Shown in pieces: positions 40,179-51,100 of a DNA stretch of 64,000 bases (positions within the stretch are counted from its first letter, which is position 1; every line of letters begins with the position of its first letter). Below the pieces are notes generated by a model. The model did not search any database. It was given only the letters and a program-made list of their open reading frames with translations, and was not told where the DNA came from. The position numbers and the translations under genes are program-made. Source of the stretch: Tranzscheliella williamsii. Taxonomy: Eukaryota > Basidiomycota > Ustilaginomycetes > Ustilaginales > Ustilaginaceae. The stretch is from the NCBI GenBank assembly GCA_023212725.1, contig JALBYF010000026.1:1-64000 (forward strand), given 5' to 3'.

Positions 40179-41906
40179 ATGCGCTATCATGTCCTCGGTG
40201 TAGGCTCCATAGGCTCGTTAATTGCCTTCCACCTAAAGCGTTCTGTGAAGCTTCAAAGAAAGCTGCTCGAACCTGGACCGTCATCTAGAACTCGGCGGGA
40301 TCTGCTACTCTCGAATCTGTCCAACAAGCGGCCCAATTCTTCGCAAGGCACCATCGTCTCTGGGCTAAGCCTTCCGCCCTATGTCCAGTCTCAACTCCCC
40401 GATCCTCGGCAATCCTCAGTCACCCTTCACATGCGCAAAAAGTCGTTCGCCAATCAGGCCAAACACAGGTACTCCAACTCCATAGTCCTAGAGCAGGATG
40501 GTGTTCGAGATGTAGAGGGCGGCTTTCAGACAGACTATAGCTCAGGCCCGAGTGATGTCATCGCTTCTGTAGTCCGCGATGCCGGTCGCAGTCCCGGGGA
40601 TAAAGGTGTAGAGTATGCTGATCGGTTCTCGATATCCCGGAGCACAACAGCAGCATCTCCACCCTCCAGAAATCAGACCCACTCTCCTTTTCCGCTTCCA
40701 GATGACGACGGCGGCGTCTCCATCATATCAACTCTCGAGGGAAGCCACTCACCTCCACGAGCAAGCCCTATCGACAGTCTCATTATCACTACCAAATGTG
40801 ACACCACGATCTCCGCTCTCGAAAGCCTCCGCCATCGCATACATCCATGGTCTACTATCGTCCTTCTCCAGAACGGCATGGGAGTTCTGGATGCCCTGAA
40901 CGATCAGCTCTTCCAGGACCCCAGCAAAAGGCCCAACTTCATCCTTGCCTCCACCACGCACGGCTGCTGGAGGAAGGGTGCGCTGGATACGGTGCATGCC
41001 TCCTTCGGCTCGCTCTATTTCAGCATTGTGCCGAGTCCTAGAGCTGGCCTAGACGGGTTCGAGAGCCGGAGGGTGCCTTTTGGGCAGACCATTGCGCCGG
41101 CTCCGGCGGTGAAGCTGCCTTTGATTAGGCGCAGGAAGCTCGCTCGCGGGTGGGAGCACTTTGCGCCGGACGAGGAGGCGCCGCACAGTGGGGAAGGGGA
41201 GGACCCGGCTGCGTTGTCGGGTCTGCTCTCGATCGGCTCGATTCCTGACCAGCCTGGGTTCGCAACGCTGCGCGCTACGGTGGCTAGTCTGCTGGCGCTG
41301 CCGCTCGACGTGCACTGGGAGCCGGTGCGCGATTTCCAGCTGCGCGCGCTCCGCAAGCTCGTCGTCAACGCCTGCATCAACCCGCTCACCGCACTCGCCG
41401 ACTGCAAGAACGGCGACCTCTTCGGCAGCCCAGCCGCCATGGACGCCATGTGGACCATCTGCCTCGAGGCAGGCAACGTCCTCGAGGCGCAGGTCCGCGA
41501 CCACCTCCAGCACCACCACGACGAACAGCCCAACGAAGAGTCCCACCCCATCCACCCACCCCCGCCCACCCCCACCAAACGCACCCGCTCTCGGGCCCTC
41601 GCTTCCCTCCCCACCGCCGATCTCCTCGTCCGCTCCACCGAATCCGGCGAACCGATTCTCCATCCCTCCCTCACCCCGCAGGCCCTCTTCCACGAGGTCC
41701 AGAGGGTCGCCCGCCTTACCGCCGCCAACTGGTCCTCGATGCACGCCGACATCAAAAACCGCAGAGGCTCCACCGAGATCGACTACATCAACGGCTACAT
41801 CTCCGCCCTTGGCCGCGGCTACCGAATCGACACCACCGCCAACGACATGCTCACCGCGCTCGTCAGGCTCAAGACCACCCGCGTCACCGGCTCAGGGCGG
41901 CTCTAG
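40179..41906 (+). CDS. 2-dehydropantoate 2-reductase (ketopantoate reductase) with a long insert
   Basis: NADPH-dependent reduction of ketopantoate to pantoate in vitamin B5/CoA synthesis (ApbA/PanE/Pan5 family). The Rossmann motif is at the very start, MRYHVLGVGSIGSLIAFHL (G7, G9, G12). The catalytic domain shows SLIITTKCDTT, LLQNGMG and STTHGCW. The C-terminal domain has LRKLVVNACINPLTALADCK, in which the Lys and Asn are the expected catalytic pair, and STEIDYINGYISALGRGYRI for substrate binding. At 575 residues it is much longer than bacterial enzymes (about 300) and yeast Pan5 (about 380). The extra length is a disordered, Ser-rich insert at about residues 28-190 and a shorter insert before the C-terminal domain. 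Both key motif sets are intact, so activity is likely. ATG at 40179 places the Rossmann strand in its usual position. Confidence 0.9.
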   Translation: MRYHVLGVGSIGSLIAFHLKRSVKLQRKLLEPGPSSRTRRDLLLSNLSNKRPNSSQGTIVSGLSLPPYVQSQLPDPRQSSVTLHMRKKSFANQAKHRYSNSIVLEQDGVRDVEGGFQTDYSSGPSDVIASVVRDAGRSPGDKGVEYADRFSISRSTTAASPPSRNQTHSPFPLPDDDGGVSIISTLEGSHSPPRASPIDSLIITTKCDTTISALESLRHRIHPWSTIVLLQNGMGVLDALNDQLFQDPSKRPNFILASTTHGCWRKGALDTVHASFGSLYFSIVPSPRAGLDGFESRRVPFGQTIAPAPAVKLPLIRRRKLARGWEHFAPDEEAPHSGEGEDPAALSGLLSIGSIPDQPGFATLRATVASLLALPLDVHWEPVRDFQLRALRKLVVNACINPLTALADCKNGDLFGSPAAMDAMWTICLEAGNVLEAQVRDHLQHHHDEQPNEESHPIHPPPPTPTKRTRSRALASLPTADLLVRSTESGEPILHPSLTPQALFHEVQRVARLTAANWSSMHADIKNRRGSTEIDYINGYISALGRGYRIDTTANDMLTALVRLKTTRVTGSGRL

Positions 41907-42082
41907 CCGCAGCCTACCCTGCTTCGATTTGCAGCACACTATCATACAGGCGTTACTACCTGGCCTGGACAGCGTCCAGTCCGCTCACGTGGCGACGGCA
42001 GCATCGGCTGTCACGCGAGATGGCAAAGTGCGGTCGCTGTCAGTGTACCCTTCGTGGGCGCGGTCGCGGTAGCCGAGCCACT

Positions 42083-45000
42083 CTACTCACCTCGCTCGGG
42101 CGGATTGACAACCAGCATCTTGACGCCGCTGGTGCAGAGGCAGATAATAGAAGCAAGGAGACGAGCGTCAGTATGCAGAAGAGTGCTGCAAGCGTGCGCG
42201 CCGCTCCCAACATGCAATGTAATACCACTTACTCTATCTGGCCTTTCAGATCTGGCATGTCTTGAGGTGTGATGAGGATGTATTGGACGTGGGGAGTGGC
42301 GCGTGTCTCTTCGATAATCATACCGAGGGCGACACGACGATTGACCTGGTCCATGAAGATGTCGAATTCGTCCAGGCAGCGGATCGGCGAGCTCATCGCC
42401 TGCCACAGCGCGAGGAGCAGACATGCGGTTGCGAAACTCCGTTCGCCGCCGGACATGCCTTTATTCGAGTGGCTCTGTGTCTGCGTCGAACGCTGGCGCT
42501 TGTCCTCGGTCTGGACGTGAAGCGAGAGCTTCTCCGATTTGTGATTGAACACCAGGCGGCCCGTGTAGCCTCTTTTCGCCAGATTGCGGGCAAAGTTGCT
42601 TTTGGCGCGGGTAGCGATCGACCGACGGAAATAGTTCCATTTGGCGTACCGCATAGCCAGAGCATGGCGCAGCCTTTGCTCCGCCTCATTCATCGAGCCC
42701 ACCTCCTCCTGCGCCTCGGTCAGAATCCGCTGTCGGTTCTGCAAATGTTCCGATGCCTGTTCGAGGCTGATGCCCGCGGCCGAAGCCGCCTTATTCTTGA
42801 GCATCTGCAGCTCGCGCCTTTCTGCTTCGATGTCTTCGAGCGTCCGGGTCGACTCGACTTCGTCACAGTGCCGCTTAGCCTGTTCCTCGAGGTTCTGATG
42901 CTCGGCCTCGAGCCTCGACTCTTCCTCCTCACATTGTACGATTTCGGCAGCGAGCGCGTTCGCTTTCTTCTGATAGTGGTCTTTGTTGGTCTGCTGCTGG
43001 ATACGATCTGCAACCGCTTTCTGCATCCTCGCCTGGAGCTCGGCCATACGGTCATCAAAACTCCGGATCTTCTCGTCGATCTCTTCGATGCTGGCCTGAA
43101 TCGGCCGTCTTTCGTCAGCGATCTTGCTCTTCTCTTCCTGTATCGCCTTGAACTGCTCAACGATCTGTTCTTTTTGATCCTCGGTCTCTTGCTTCGCTTC
43201 CTCCAGGCCGGAAATATTGCCCGGGGCTGCATCTTTCATCTCGTCATCGAGACGGTCGATATCCGTTCGCACAATGTCGACCTGGCGGCGACCGCTCGAC
43301 TGTGCCTGTTTCAACTTCTGTTTCCGACGCTCCAAGTCGCTCCTCTGTTGCCGGTATTGTTTCGCGACATGCGTAGAAGTGCTGATCTCCTGGTCGATGC
43401 GCTTCTGCTCCTCTTCCAAGTGACGGATGTCATCAGTGACATTTTGCGACAACCTCGGGGCGCCCTGATGCTCTGCTAGCGCTGTAGACTGCGATCCAAC
43501 GCGACCACCGCTGACGCTATACATGTCCGCGGTATAGCAATGCTGGACGTTACGATGCTCATTGCGCATCAGACGATCGGCATCGGACCGCTTCTCGACA
43601 AGCACGGCACGTTCAATGTGAACTGCAGTGATCAATTGACGCTTGACGATTTCGTTATCGCACTCGAGGACCCGAAGGATGGTGAGGAGGTTCGCGTCAG
43701 GCTCACCGGCGGTGTAGTCAAACAGTCTGGTGGTGCCGCTGAAGATCATAGCACGGCAATTGGTCCGTTGCATCAAGCTCTGTAGCTTCTGACGATCTCG
43801 GTGATTTGATACGAAGAAAGCATTGAGGGCGTTGCCGATCACGCTCTCAAGCACCCTCTGCCATCGCATATCCTTAAGCTTGAGATGTACACCCAAGGGT
43901 CCGAGAGGCGGAGAATTCCAGCCTCGTTCGTCCTGTATCGCCTTCAAAAGGCGTGGCACATTGGGACCCCCGAACGCCGTGATTCTGTTTCTGGTACTTT
44001 CTCGCATCCTCTGCAAACGGGTGTCATTCGATTCATACTGTTCACGAAGGCGGCTAAGCCGCACGTCTTCTTCGTCCTCCTTTTGTAAGAGCTCAGTGAG
44101 ATCTTGCTCTATGCTTTGCATTTCCTCTTCTCTCTCGACCTCTTCCTCCTGCAGGCTGGCCTTTCTTTGTACTAGCTCCTCGCGGGTAAGTTCAAGCTGC
44201 TGACGGTGTGCTTGCCGATCGCCAGCCAATTTGGCTGCTTCCTCGCGGATCTGATCTTCATATCTTTCGAGCTGGGCGTTGAGCTGGCGGATCTGTTCGT
44301 TAAATTCCCTTTCCCGCGAAGTAACACTCTTGAGCTCAGTGGCCAGTGCTTTGTTCTTCTGCAGCAGGTTCTCGCGCTGCTCGTTGAGCGGCGAGAGTTC
44401 GTCGTCGAAACTGTTGCTCTCGCCGTCTAGATCAGAAATCTCCTTGTTGCATTTGTCGAGCTGCTCGAGGCTGGCCTGTAGGCGTGCCTGGTATCCCTCC
44501 AGCTTCTCTCGGATCTGCTCAGTTTTCTCGACAGCGGCTTCTAATTCTCTTCGAGCGTTGTGCACATGAACCCAGACAGTCTCTTGATTCAAGGTATCGA
44601 TCTTTTCTTGGTAACCGCGGGTTTCCCTTACCTTCTGCCACTGTTGGAGAGCATGCTGGGCACGCAATTCCAATTCTTGAATAGAAGACGATTTGAGCGC
44701 TAGCGCGGTCTTCATGCTCCGCACATGGGCATCGATGAGGTTGTACTCGCGAACAAGCTGGCTGAGCTGTGTGCCTTCAAGGAAGAATTTGTATATATCC
44801 CCCGCGTCAGAGCTTCCAAGAAATTGACGGGCCAAGTCCTGCGTAAGAATATGGATCGGGTTATCAGCCTGGATGTTTGCATAGTCGCAAAAAGCGTCGA
44901 GCTCGGCCTTGGTGGTAGAGATAGTCTTGCCTGTGGCATCCTTCATCTTGGTCTGACCACCACCTTTGTCGGCAAGGATCTTGCGTTCGACAATAATCCT

Positions 45001-45576
45001 TCGGCCAAAGAGTTCGGGCTTGTAGGCGTCACTACCTTCATTCTTGATGGTCACTGTGATGGTGGCGAAGGGTTTACCATGCTGTATGAGGTCTTTAAGG
45101 CTCTTTCCTCTGAAGGTAGACTTCGTGCTTCCTCCAAGCGCGATCATCAAAGCGGTCAGGATGGTGCTTTTACCGCTTCCGTTGTGCCCCATCACAAAGT
45201 TGAGCTGAGGTCCGAACTCGACATGGAAGTTGGCATGGCACATGAAGTTGACCAGCTCGATTTCTTCAATGATACCGGACTGAGCTGTGTCGCTGTTGGA
45301 GCCTGACGAGGGCGCGTCGTCTTGGAGGCGATCGACATCGGAGCTGAGTTGATCTTCCTCATTCTCCTCCTCTTCCTCCTCGTGATCTTCGTCTTCACCG
45401 TCGCCCACCTCCTCGCCTGCACTCCGTGCATGACCTGCCTCGGTCCGCTGCGACTGAATTTGGTCGGTACCGATCCTGCGTCTTTTTGGGGAGACAGCAT
45501 CTAAAACATCATCAGGATCTTCGAAAGCGCCGCGGCTTTCGCTGCGTTCGTCAGAGTGGCGCTTACCAGCAGCCAT
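42083..45576 (-). CDS. SMC6: SMC6, subunit of the SMC5/6 DNA repair complex, two exons
   Basis: A nuclear ATPase that pairs with SMC5 in recombination repair and replication-fork stability. Exon 1 is 45576-42233 and exon 2 is 42128-42083, giving 1129 residues. Walker A is MGHNGSGKST near residue 128, the signature is GGERSFATACLL near 1040, and Walker B is CLDEFDIFMDQVNRRVALGM near 1065. Two long coiled coils flank the hinge; exon 1 alone ends just after YILITPQDM. The 104-base intron (GTAAGT to CACCAG, branch CTGAC) joins it to an exon encoding GVKMLVVNPPERGE. This restores the GV-(K/R)-(I/M)-L-x-x-x-PPER end found in SMC6 proteins. The last codons GGT GAG TAG also form a donor-like GTGAGT, so a further tiny exon is conceivable. 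It converges on the reductase gene. Confidence 0.95.
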
Positions 45577-46517
45577 TGTTACGATCTAGTTGTCCAAGAT
45601 CGACCGATATGTTGGTAACAGCCAGAGTGGGGCATACTGGACCCTAGCAGTGCGCCGTGCTCATCCGCAAGAGGCTTTGACAGACGTGTGGCGGTAGATG
45701 TGCAAGGACAAGAGGCAGAAAGACCAACATTCTCCATGAACACAGTCACGAATGCGCAGCTGCTGCCAGGCTTCGCGTGTCAAAAGTCCAATCATCTGTG
45801 GCCCCCACTCGAGCGTGATTGTGAGTGTGGGTGTGAGAGTCCGCGCGTCGAGACGAGGACGCGTTTAAGATGTTGGGCTTAACATTCTCTTGGCTTCCGG
45901 CCGGGAGGTGAGGGCAGGCGGACGCGAAATACGGTGGGCTGTCAGAGACTGCAGAACGCCTCGAGCCCCTATGTTCGGAGTTTTAGCTGGTGGCTAGAAA
46001 CGTGCAGCGCCTGGCGAGTCGAGCCCCTATGCCCTGCATGGTCTGCAACCTTTCTCTTGGCTCACAGATGCCTTGATCGTCTCATCGCCCCACCTCTGCT
46101 ACCAGAGCTGCTGTCCGCAAGAGCTAGTTTACGCGCTTGCTTTGACCCTTCCTGCACTTGCAGTTTCGCTCCGCTTCGTTTCCTCTCCTCACGGCTTCCG
46201 CACTGCTAGTTTTAGATCTAGGACTTTGCTGTGTCTGCCTTTCATCTTCATCATCAACCACCTTCATCACAAGCACCCCTCGCTGATCTTCTCACGCATC
46301 GCTGACCTTGGCCCTGTTGGCCCCCAGCCAGCTTTGTACTCACGCCGTGGCGCCGTAACGCAAATTGACACGACACTATACGACCCTGACGCGGAGAAGC
46401 ACGCAGCCAACCGAGAGTTCCCGGTATACGTGGCCGTAGGATAAGTATCGCTCGATATCAAACCAATAGCACATCGTCGCCGCAGCACACAGCCTCCTAG
46501 GTGTAACAACGACAGCA
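45577..46517. other. Bidirectional promoter region SMC6 / tetraspan gene
   Basis: 941 bases between diverging starts. It contains an MCB-type element at 45859-45864. The 300 bases before the tetraspan ATG are CT-rich and probably leader, possibly with an intron since the ATG is preceded by ACGACAG. No other gene is seen. Confidence 0.5.
45859..45864. promoter_or_regulatory. MCB (ACGCGT) element upstream of SMC6
   Basis: A perfect palindromic ACGCGT lies 283 bases upstream of the SMC6 ATG. In ascomycete yeasts this is the binding site of the MBF G1/S transcription complex. A 6-base motif occurs by chance in GC-rich DNA, so support is weak. Confidence 0.3.
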
Positions 46518-47090
46518 ATGTGGTGCGACAATTGCTTGCTAGTTTTCCCTCTGCGGCATGGCGCCATGGTGTTCAATGTCTTCATCGCGGCGTATAATCT
46601 GGCTGGTTCCATCCTTCTTTTCGACAAGGGGCAATTCCTCTTCTTCGACTTTCCGGAAGCACAGATCTATGGTGGTATCGGTATGGCGGTCATGGCGATC
46701 TGCGTCATCACCACCATCGGGATGGCCAACAGCTCCTACATGTTCATGCGCCTCTGTTTCTTCCTCTGGCCCATTATCCTCTTGGTGGTCGCCGTCAGGG
46801 GAGGCTTCATGATGTTCCAGCTCGATAGGCAGCAAAGCAAGATCGTATGGGAATGCAACAATGGCGGTCAGCTCTGGGGCTCGGCTGGTGAGACGACATC
46901 GGATTCGGGCACGATGCCCTCTGGGATGTGCTCTGCTGGCTTTCATAGTCTCTACATCGCCTTTGTCCTCTCGTTGCTGGTCGACTTTGGCCTTCAGATC
47001 TACGCCTACTTCATGTGCTGGCGCTTCAAGAAGCGCATCGAGCACTACTACCAGCTCGCTACCAAAGAGCAGAACATTTACAACTTCTAA
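46518..47090 (+). CDS. Conserved fungal four-helix membrane protein, function unknown
   Basis: A 190-residue integral membrane protein. Hydrophobic segments lie at about residues 17-35 (MVFNVFIAAYNLAGSILLF), 50-70 (IYGGIGMAVMAICVITTIGM), 75-97 (MFMRLCFFLWPIILLVVAVR) and 145-169 (LYIAFVLSLLVDFGLQIYAY). The start MWCDNCLLVFPLRHGA and the loop KIVWECNNGGQLW resemble a family of basidiomycete tetraspan proteins I recall only as hypothetical. The loop between segments 3 and 4 has two Cys residues (WECNN and SGMCS) that could form a disulphide if lumenal. The C-terminus is polar and Tyr-rich. ATG at 46518 gives the MWCDNC start; an upstream exon cannot be excluded. Confidence 0.82.
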   Translation: MWCDNCLLVFPLRHGAMVFNVFIAAYNLAGSILLFDKGQFLFFDFPEAQIYGGIGMAVMAICVITTIGMANSSYMFMRLCFFLWPIILLVVAVRGGFMMFQLDRQQSKIVWECNNGGQLWGSAGETTSDSGTMPSGMCSAGFHSLYIAFVLSLLVDFGLQIYAYFMCWRFKKRIEHYYQLATKEQNIYNF

Positions 47091-48179
47091 GCATGCTGGA
47101 CAGTCACTATACCCTCGGTCAGCCCGTCCCATGTCTTTCCATTGTTGGTGCATACCTGCAGGGTCACTCCAGCGTCGCTAGTGGTCCTCTGCTAACCATT
47201 CGAGGCACGCTCTCGACCAGCAGCCAGCAGCTCCTCCCAGCGATGCCATATCTATCATCAGTTTTGAATGCATCCTATGGCGCGAGCCCACCCACAGGTC
47301 ACGGACGCTTTCTTTTCGGCCACTTTCCCACATTGCGGAAAGAGGCTTCACCCTTGCTCTTCATGACTATTTCCCGCCTCTTCCACGCCGACCCAGGCGG
47401 GCATGACCTTTCACGACACTGGTGTTGCACTGTAATGATACTCGTAATGAGACCAGTCCCGTAGTAAAAAGCTTTTAGATTTCCGTGTGACCGACCTGCT
47501 CCGCGGGATGTAGAGAGCCTCGCCGGAGGCTGTCCTTCGCCAGGAATGTCATTTTTTGGACCTTGTCTTTCGACAACCATCCACAACGGAACAGCTCCGC
47601 TTTTGGTCAATAAGTACATATCCAAGCGATACTGCCTTGATCTTTGTACTGCTGGTATCTCCATCGCGCTCTTTCAGCTCTGGCTACCATCTGTGAGGCA
47701 GTCTGAACCAGTGTTGCTGCTTTGACGTTTGGCTGGCCTGCCAGGAGCTGAGTTCCTTTCTTTGCAGTAATTTGGATGAAAGTCTAGATCTAACATACGT
47801 ATTTTCCGCTTAGCAGACCTGCTTTGCTGATGTCCGAAATCCGAGTTGGCGAAATGTGGAAGATCGGTGGGTTGGGATGTTGAAGCTGGAGGGGCTCTGC
47901 CTGGTTCTCATCCTCACACTGTCTTGTTGCTGTCGGTCATTTGCAGGTCGCCTCGAGTCGCAGGTTGGTCAACACTGTCATTGGAGCAGAATAGTTCAGC
48001 ATCCGGCCTACTTCCGCGCTCGGATTAGAGTCGATCAGAACTGCTGCAAGGTGTTCCAGTAGTGGTATCGGCTCATCGACAAGGAGTGTGGCGCCTGTCG
48101 TTGCAAGCGCCGGCGACTCGATACAGCAGACGTGGGAAACGGCTGTTTGGATGCTCTCAGGCTATAGCTGTCCGCAAAT
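47091..48179. other. Intergenic: tetraspan 3' flank and RSE1 promoter
   Basis: 1.09 kb with no coding signal. It contains the 3' UTR of the tetraspan gene and the promoter and leader of RSE1. Nothing repeated or structured stands out. Confidence 0.5.
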
Positions 48180-51100
48180 ATGCACCTATACAATGTCACA
48201 CTCCAGCCGGCGAACGGTGTCAATCTGGCGGTGGTGGGACAGTTCTCTGGCACTCGGCAGCAAGAGATCATCGTAGCCAAGTCCAATCGCATCGAGCTGC
48301 TGCGCCCCGACACACAGACCGGCAAAGTTTATGTAGTCCTCTCCCATGATGCATTCGGTGTAGTCCGCAGCCTTGCCGCCTTCCGTCTGACAGGGGGCAC
48401 CAAAGACTATCTCATCATCGGATCTGACTCTGGCCGGATCGTCATCCTTGAATACCAGCCAAAGACGAATACATTCGACAAGGTGCATCAAGAGACGTTC
48501 GGCCGCTCCGGATCCCGCAGGATCGTTCCTGGGCAGTATCTTGCCACGGATCCAAAGGGAAGGGCCGTTATGATTGGCGCCATCGAGAAGGCGAAGCTTG
48601 TATATGTCTTGAATCGGGACGCGGCTGCAAACCTCACCATCTCAAGTCCGCTGGAGGCACATCGTCCCAACGGCATCATACATCACATCGTTGGAGTGGA
48701 TGTTGGCTATGAAAACCCCCTCTTCGCTAGTCTCGAGGTCGACTATTCGGAATCCGACCAGGATCCGACCGGCGCGGCCTACGATGAAGCCGAGAAGACG
48801 TTGACCTACTACGAGCTCGATCTGGGCCTCAACCATGTTGTACGCAAGTGGGCCGAGCCCGTTCATCCGCGCTCGAATCTGCTCATTCAGGTCCCCGGCG
48901 GGTATAACCAGAACCTAGAGAAGTGGGACGGCCCAAGCGGCGTTTTAGTCTGCAGCGAGGACTACATCACTTACAAGCACCAGGGGCAACCAGACCATCG
49001 CGTCCCCATTCCCAAGCGTCTAAATCCCATCGAAAAGACACAAGAACGCCGCGGTACCATCATCGTAGCAAGTGTGCTGCATAAGATGAAGAACGCGTTC
49101 TTCTTCCTGGTCCAGACCGAGGACGGCGATCTGTTCAAGATCACTATGGACCATGCGGAGGAGGAGATCAAATCGATAAAGATCAAGTATTTCGACACCG
49201 TTCCTGTCGCCTCGGCTCTTTGCATCTTGCGTTCTGGTTTCCTCTATGTCGCTTCCGAGTTTGGATCGCAGTACTTTTACTCGTTTCAAAAGCTCGGTGA
49301 TGAGGACGACTTGCCAGATTACACGTCGACCGACTACGATGATAACGGTACGGGCCGGATTCCTCCGCCGCTTCCTGCGTTCACGCCAAGGCCGCTCGAG
49401 AATCTTCTGCAGGTGGACGAGCTGGTCAGCCTAGACCCCATTCTGGACGCCAAGGTGCTCAATCCGCTCAAGTCCGATTCGCCGCAGATTTTTACAGCCT
49501 GCGGGCGCGGAGCGAGGAGCTCGTTCAAGATGCTTCGCCACGGGTTGGAGGTACAGGAGGCGGTTAGCTCCGACCTTCCGGGTGTGCCCAACGCTGTCTG
49601 GACGACCAGGATCACGCAGCAGGACGAGTACGACAGTTACATCATCCTCAGCTTTGTCAATGGCACTCTGGTTTTGAGCATCGGAGAAACGATCGAGGAA
49701 GTCTCGGATAGCGGATTTCTGACTTCTTCCGCGACGCTGGCGGTGCAGCAGCTGGGGCAAGATGCGCTGCTCCAAGTGCACCCGCTCGGCATCCGCCATA
49801 TTTTGGTTGACAAGCAGATCAACGAATGGGCGACGCCTAGCTTGGCCAATGGTGAACCTACCACGATCGTAGCCACGTGCACAAATGAGCGCCAGGTGGT
49901 TGTGGCGTTGAGCAGCAACGAGCTGGTCTACTTTGAGCTGGATATGGATGGCCAGCTGAACGAATACCAAGAGCGCAAAGCTATGGGCGCTAGGGTACTG
50001 ACCATGAGCATGTCCAACTGCCCAGAGGGCCGCCAAAGGACCCCCTTCCTCGCTGTTGGGTGCGCCGATTCAACGGTACGCATTATCTCTCTCGATCCGG
50101 ATTCGACGCTGTCGTCCATCTCCATCCAGGCTCTGACGGCCCTGCCAGCGAGCATCTGTGTTGCGGAGATGCAGGACAACATCATCGACCGGAACCATGC
50201 CACAACGTTCGTCAATATCGGTCTTCAGAACGGCATCCTGTTGCGGACTGTGCTGGATTCGATTAGCGGGCAGCTGACGGACACACGGACGCGGTTCCTG
50301 GGCAGCAAGCCGGTCAAGCTTACACGGACCAAGGTGCACGGGCAGAGTGCAGTGATGGCGCTGAGCAGCCGCACCTGGCTGAGCTTTACCTACCAGGCCA
50401 AGCTGAACTTCGTACCGCTGATCTTCGAACCGCTGGACCACGCGTGGTCGTTCAGCGCCGAGCTCTGCCCTGACGGCCTGATCGGGATTGTCGGAAGCAC
50501 GCTGCGTATTTTTACGATCCCGTCGCTTAGTTCCAAGCTGAAGCAGGACTCGGTTCCGCTCTCGTACACGCCGCGCAGGCTCGCTGTTCATCCCGACCGC
50601 CACGACCTCTTCTACACGGTCGAGGCCGAGCACCGCACGCTCTCCGCCGATGCCCAGCAGAGGCGACTCGTGGAGCTTGGCAAGGAGCTCAAGCCGAAGC
50701 AGAGGGGCGTGCTCGACTTGAATCCGACCGAGTTCGGCCTGGTTCGCGCCGAGGCCGGCAACTGGGCCAGTTGCGTCCGCGTAATTGATGGCTTGGGCGC
50801 CAAGACGACGCACAAGATCGAACTGGACGGAAACGAGGCTGCCTTTAGCATTGCGATGGTCCCGTTCGCTGCGGCTGACAAGGAGGCTTTCCTCGTTGTT
50901 GGGTCGGCGGTGGACGCGCACCTTTCGCCGAAAGCGTTCAAGAAGGCCTACCTGACGACGTATCGGCTGCTGGAGGGGGGAACGCAGCTGGAGGTGGTCC
51001 ACAAGACCGAGGTGGACGACATCCCGCTGGTGCTGCGGGCGTTTCAGGGCCGGCTGCTGGCCGGGGTGGGAAAGGCGCTGCGGATCTACGAAATGGGCAA

